A stretch of 64,000 nt of DNA from Thunnus maccoyii (lineage: Eukaryota > Chordata > Actinopteri > Scombriformes > Scombridae): NCBI RefSeq assembly GCF_910596095.1, contig NC_056543.1, positions 26,732,542-26,796,541 of the forward strand. The letters run 5' to 3'. The notes beneath the pieces are model-generated. The model saw nothing but the letters and a program-made list of their open reading frames with translations. It made no database searches and was not told where the DNA came from. Each line of letters begins with the position of its first letter. The stretch's first letter is position 1. Position numbers and translations under genes: made by a program. Below, one piece after another: positions 59,215-64,000 of the stretch.

Positions 59215-60720
59215 TGGAAAAACTCTGGGATTAAGTGAAAAAGCCTTTATTCAACATGGCTACTTACAATTTAAAAAACGACCGGTTTCGATCATAAAGG
59301 TCTTCATCAGGGTACAGGGGTGAACAAACAACAGGCAAACATTTTATAAACTTGGCAGGGGGTGTCACCCAATCCTGATTATGAATGCAGGTGTTTGACA
59401 GGAAATGGATCACAATGAGAAGCCATGTTTAAAATGGCACGCCTCTTCAAGTACTCAAGAAATATCCTGCACAAAAATGAGAAAGAAATGACCAAAACAA
59501 CATTAAGATTGTATACATCAAATCAATACATTTCCAAAAATAATCAATTACTTAAATTATGTAACCATACACATGAATGATACTCTACATTTATAGAAAA
59601 GTTGTGTAATCAATCTCCTCATTTAAACCAGGATATACCATTGCATCAAGTTTGAAAATCTAAGAAGTTTCCCTTTTGAGAAGTCTGCGTAAACGATCAC
59701 CACCCCTGATGGACATCTTTAGTAATTCTAAACCCTCTATCCTCAACAAGGAATCATTACTATTATGTACCTCTTTGAAGTGTTTGGCCATGGGGTAGTC
59801 CACATTCTGGGTTCTGATCACATATTTGTGTTCTGAAAGTCTGTCCTTAAGGCATCTTTTGGTGCGTCCTATACAAAAACAGTTACATGGGCATGTGAGA
59901 CGGTATACAACAAAAGTAGTGTTACAGTTTATAATGTCTCTCTGATTGTACTTTTGTCCTGTTTTCAGATCAGTAAATGTCTTTGTTTGAATCACATTTG
60001 AACAGTGCTTGCATGTGTTAATAAAACTTGAAAGTACCCGAGGGCCTCTTTAACCACATGTCCTCTTTATGTGCTGGTAGATAACTGTAACCAATTTTTC
60101 TTTTATAGTAGAAGCTTGTTTGTAGGATATAACTGGTGGTTCTGGGAAAAACTCTCAGATTAGGGTCACTTTTTAAGATAGCCCAATTAGAATGAATGGT
60201 ATGTTTAATTTTCTGAGATTTAGTGTTACAACGCGTGACAAAAAATTAATTGGAGGAATTCCTCTCTTGTTTGTCAGACTTGCGCAATAGATTGCTGCGG
60301 TTTATATATCAGACTTTTTCTAAAGCAGTGGAAATAATATGTAGCTTATAAGACCTTTCCTTGAGTCGCTCTGATAGGCTTTTGGCCTGCTTCTCAAAGT
60401 CAGAGTCAGAGTCACAAATCCGCCTGCCTCTTTGAAACTGTCCATAAGGGATATTCTTTTTTTTGATGTGGAGGGTGGAAGGAATGATAATGAAGTAGAG
60501 AATTTCTGTTTTTTTGCGAAATAAAGTGGTATGTAAACCATTGTCATCATCTTTATAAATAGTGAGATCCAAGAAATAGATTTTTTCTTTAGAGTATTCC
60601 ATGTTTAGACTTTACATTCACTCTCAGGACATTATTATGAAGTTGCTGCACGCTATTCTTGACCACAGCAGCTTCATATTGTGTTATGCTGCTGCTGTTG
60701 CTGCTGAGTCCAATTATCCT
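59215..60720 (-). mobile_element. Penelope-like element, 3' part (unit 2)
   Basis: Copy of 42840-44340. The endonuclease frame is 59995-59660 (IGRTKRCLKDRLSEHK) and the RT-end frame 60602-60309. Dead element, present before the duplication. Confidence 0.75.
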
Positions 60721-60974
60721 TGTATCTCTTTTGGATCAGGTTTATCTCTTTTTCTTTTTTTTGAAAATGAATGAGTATGCTCACTCAGACTTTTAAAATG
60801 AAGGCTTTTTACATTTTCAGAATGAGTGAAGGAATTAGGAGAGAGGAGACAGAAGTGAGGAAGAATTGCACAATGTAATGGTGTTGAAAGAAATACAAGG
60901 AGAAAGTAAAGAACTGATTTAAGGTTTAATAAATAATTACTCTGTTGTTAAAATGGCATTACATTTGGTGTAGT

Positions 60975-61080
60975 TTAGGACCTGGGATTTGACTTGGGAC
61001 TTGTCAGTCTTGACTTGGCACTTGAGTGTGAAGACTTGAGACTTACTTGAGACTTGCCAAAAAATGACTTGGTCCCACCA
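60975..61080. repeat. Short imperfect minisatellite, unit 2
   Basis: Counterpart of 44590-44680, about two units longer. Confidence 0.6.
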
Positions 61081-61683
61081 CTGCTTTATAGCATAGTCTC
61101 ATTGCTCCAATCAGTGCTGTTGCAGCTGCACCACACAGCAGTTTTCAGCAAATGAATGATGTAACTGGTGAACATGAGCATTGAGCTGCTAAAGAGCCAT
61201 ATACAAGTATACAGTATACAGTCTTTCAGAAGTTGGTGGAGACCAAACCAAAGCAAAATGAGAGTGAATAATGGACTTACACATACATCAGGTGACTAGA
61301 GACATAACTCATAATTAATGCTGATGTTGCTCCATGTCTGGTGGATGTGTAAATAGGCGACTGTTTGCTAACATGTTAGCCACAAGGCCATAATACGTCA
61401 AATATGTTTGTGATGTTTAGCTTTTTGTGGATTTCTTTGACCATGTGGCCAAGAAACTGATATTGCTTTCAGACCTAACTGCTGAAACTGTTATCACAAG
61501 ATTTTAAAATATTATCAGGATGTAATGGAAATGTTAGATGCAAACAGAAAGAGAAAAAAAGAGCAGGTACCAAGACAAGATGGGAAAAAAAAGTATGATG
61601 AATAGATTGAGGGAGGAGGGCCATCAGGCTCCATGTAAGAGAAAACATGAGCTATAGTTAGGGGGAGGCAAAGGGAGGAGAGT

Positions 61684-61691
61684 GATAAAAG
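61684..61691 (+). promoter_or_regulatory. Candidate TATA-like box of G5
   Basis: GATAAAAG followed by AGCTGTGTGA, 66 bp before the ATG. Confidence 0.5.
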
Positions 61692-61749
61692 AGCTGTGTG
61701 ATAGAGAGCTTCGGCCAATAAGCTGCAAGGGCTCTGGAGCTTCTCCTCA

Positions 61750-62995
61750 ATGATGATGGAGACCCTGGAGGGAGCTGGACTCTGCTTTCCACACCTGAAC
61801 TCTTCCTGCAAGAAACCCACACATCCTCACACTGAGGCCATGCTGATATATGTTCTGCTGTCCTCCATTTCTCTGGTCACTGTTGCTCTTAACCTGCTGG
61901 TCATCTTCTCCATCTCCCACTTCAGGCATATATAATATAAACTAAATGATATAAACTCTCCAACATAAGCTGAAATGTTATAATTTACATAAATAGCTTG
62001 ACCTAGGAGAATACATTGTTTTGATGTGGTATATAAATGTTATGTCTACTGCTTTGTTTTGTTTGTGACAGTGATTTACTGTGAAGTAATTATTATATTG
62101 CTGCATTATTCTATTTACAGATTGTTTGTTATGTCTGTATGATTACAATATATTGATTGTACTCTCCCTCTCCAGGCAGCTCCACACCCCCACCAACCTC
62201 CTCCTCCTCTCTCTGGCTGTCTCAGATCTCCTTGTGGGTCTCCTGCTGATGCCTGTTGAAATCATCTACATAGAAGCCTGCTGGTTTCTTGGTGATATTG
62301 TGTGCACTCTGTATTATGTTGTAGACTACATCATTACCTCTACCTCGGTAGCCAATATGGTGCTCTTGTCACTTGACCGTTACATAGCCATTTGTGACCC
62401 TCTGCATTACCCCACCAAAGTCACTAAGAGAAGAGCAGAAATCTGTGTGTGTTTGTGTTGGATTTGTTCTGTCTTCTATCGGATTCTCCTTTTAAATGAT
62501 CACCTGGAACAACCAGGAAGGTCCAATTCCTGCTTGGGAGAGTGTGTGGTTGTCATCAACTACATTGCAGGAGTTGTTGACCTTGTTTTCACCTTTATTA
62601 TTCCCATTACTGTCATCATAATTCTGTATACCAGAGTATTTGTGGTGGCTGTGTCTCAGGCTCGTGCCATTCGGTCTCACATTGCAGCTGTTTCAGCTCA
62701 GTGCTCAGGGGCTGTAACTGTGAAGAAAACTGAGATGAAGGCAGCCAGGACTCTTGGTATTGTTGTAGTTGTGTTTCTGATTTGTTTCTGCCCATACTAC
62801 TACCCAGCTCTGGCAGGTGAAGACACTACAGTCAATGCTTCATATGCAGCTTTTGATATCTGGCTGGCACATTTCAACTCCTGTCTGAACCCTGTGATCT
62901 ATACCTTTTTCTACCCTTGGTTCAGAAAATCTATTAAACTCATTTTTACGCTTCAGATACTGAAGACTGGCTCCCGTGATGCTAAAATATTGTAA
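61750..62995 (+). CDS. Trace amine-associated receptor, intact (G5)
   Basis: Two-exon TAAR of 331 residues, paralogue of G4. Exon 1 is 61750-61925 and exon 2 is 62176-62995. The intron is 250 nt, with donor AG|GCATAT (GC-type) and acceptor CTCTCCAG. Asp3.32 (TLYYVVD) and Asp5.42 (VDLVFTFIIP) are both present. Glu6.30 is kept (VKKTEMKAAR), unlike G4. Other differences from G4 are Leu for Phe before DRY, Pro for Ser after CPYYY and Asn for Ser in TTVNASY, which creates an N-A-S site in the third extracellular loop. NSCLNPVIYTFFYPWF is intact. Likely an amine olfactory receptor with two acidic contact residues. Confidence 0.93.
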
Positions 62996-63329
62996 AGACA
63001 GACTAGGGTGTTTAAACTTTGTCTTTAAACTGAGATGCTCTTTATGGAAGGTGAATGTATTAATTAGTTTTTGTGCAAAGACATATAGAATCAAGTGGAA
63101 AACCTGTTCTTTACTGTCCTTTAATTGTATACTGTCTATGTGTATGTATATTAAACACTAGATTAATCTTGGTCTCTATAAAACATTCCATTCTAACATC
63201 ATTAATGTAACGACATTGATATTCATGTCGTGAATTCTCAACAAGTCATTAGTCTTGTGATTAATATACTTAATATATGCTAATAATCATTGAAACATAA
63301 ACATAATCACACAGTAATTTAAACATTAT

Positions 63330-64000
63330 CTTCATTGTTGGGAACAAATCTCACTCCAAGCTGAAGTCAAAAATTGGCAGCCCTGCATATACATTGCGAA
63401 ACTGTGCCCCCCTCAAAAGTGCCAAAATAATGAACGTTTGTAAGAATGCTGCCTCAAGTCAAAACCTAGGCTTCAGCCTGCTCTCATACTCCATTTGCAA
63501 AGTTACATCTAGTTCTCCCTCAAACCAACAGATTATTCACGCATGCCCACAAACAGCCGTCCACTCTGTAGATTTTATTGCTAAAGTTGTTGCTAAGTTT
63601 GTTCCATGGGTTGTTCACCTTGTCCACCCACAGATTTCAGATCGGATTCAGGCTCAAATATGTACGGATGTATTTGACAAGTTGACATTTTGAGTAAAGA
63701 ATGACAAAAAGAAGTGAAATCCTACTACTACTGTTTGTTCACGTAGCCTCTGAACCTGGCAGAAGTCTGACTTTGCTACAGGTAACAGTTCCATAGACAA
63801 GCTTTATAGGTGTGAAGCAGCATCATCAAGTCAATGATCTTAGTTCAGTGTTTTGTCTGTAGATGTTGTCATGGCATCCAGGCCAATCATGAGTAGGAGA
63901 TGTAATGGCTATGATTACATGGGTCATTTTTTTATTCCAATTCAGCGTTCTGTCTTTAAATTAGCACTAAATATGGGCCGTCATTTTTCCTTTCCTCTTC
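63330..64000 (+). other. Conserved 3' block of unit 2, unassigned
   Basis: Counterpart of 47560-48320. Continues to the window edge. Confidence 0.3.

Larger units (their letters stand above)
50750..64000 (+). repeat. Segmental duplication, unit 2
   Basis: Copy of the unit described for 23984-48320. Starts about 200 bp after gene E and runs off the window. Contains G6 and G5. Shorter than unit 1 by about 11 kb, close to the 10,954-bp spacing of the G2 and G3 exon 2 starts. Confidence 0.85.

Noticed and set aside
1-64000. CRISPR arrays, operons, tRNA or rRNA genes
   Set aside because: None seen. The vertebrate gene structure makes the bacterial features irrelevant, and the only tRNA-like sequence is within the SINE at 56370-56602.

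Overview
This is teleost fish DNA, most likely from a percomorph. The evidence is AT-rich, intron-bearing vertebrate genes, two-exon trace amine-associated receptor (TAAR) genes of the large teleost-expanded type, and typical fish interspersed repeats (L2-like and L1-like LINEs, a Penelope-like element, tRNA-derived SINE, hAT and Crypton relics, foldback MITEs). The species cannot be named from the sequence.

Layout. 1-2.3 kb holds an unidentified ORF and an old retrovirus-like pol fossil. 2.9-4.0 kb holds an intact TAAR on the minus strand (TAAR-A), followed by repeats and a TAAR pseudogene (B, 7.1-7.7 kb). 10.5-22.5 kb is a non-TAAR gene on the plus strand. I assembled it as one untranslated and 18 coding exons with matching phases, giving an 817-residue secreted protein (signal peptide, N-terminal module, VWD, C8, EGF/TIL-like, ZP domain, RRQR cleavage site). 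23.5-64 kb is a TAAR array on the plus strand: C (truncated pseudogene), G2, G3, G4, E, G6, G5. From 24 kb on it consists of two tandem copies of one block: unit 1 from about 23.98 kb to at least 48.3 kb, and unit 2 from about 50.75 kb to the window end. Unit 1 carries G2, G3 and G4. Unit 2 carries G6 and G5. E lies between the units.

Gene structure. Every TAAR here has a short exon 1 (N-terminus plus TM1) and a long exon 2 beginning at residues QLHT. TAAR-A and E use a GT donor. G2, G3, G4, G5 and G6 appear to use a GC donor. Two sequence classes matter for ligand binding. TAAR-A, G4 and G5 keep Asp3.32 and also have Asp5.42, the two-aspartate arrangement known from diamine-sensing fish TAARs. 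G2, G3 and G6 have Pro3.32, and E has Thr3.32, but all four keep Asp5.42, the 'non-classical' amine-recognition pattern.

History. G6 looks like a recombinant of G2 (5' part) and G3 (3' part). Unit 2 is shorter than unit 1 by about the G2-G3 spacing of 11 kb. G2 and G3 are nearly identical in exon 2 but clearly different in exon 1, so exon 2 was probably homogenised by gene conversion. Pseudogene C ends at the duplication breakpoint. A 121-bp piece of G3-like exon 2 is embedded at 28.9 kb in unrelated repeat DNA. A solo-LTR-like insertion (unit 1 only) and a SINE (unit 2 only) date to after the duplication, or were lost from one copy.
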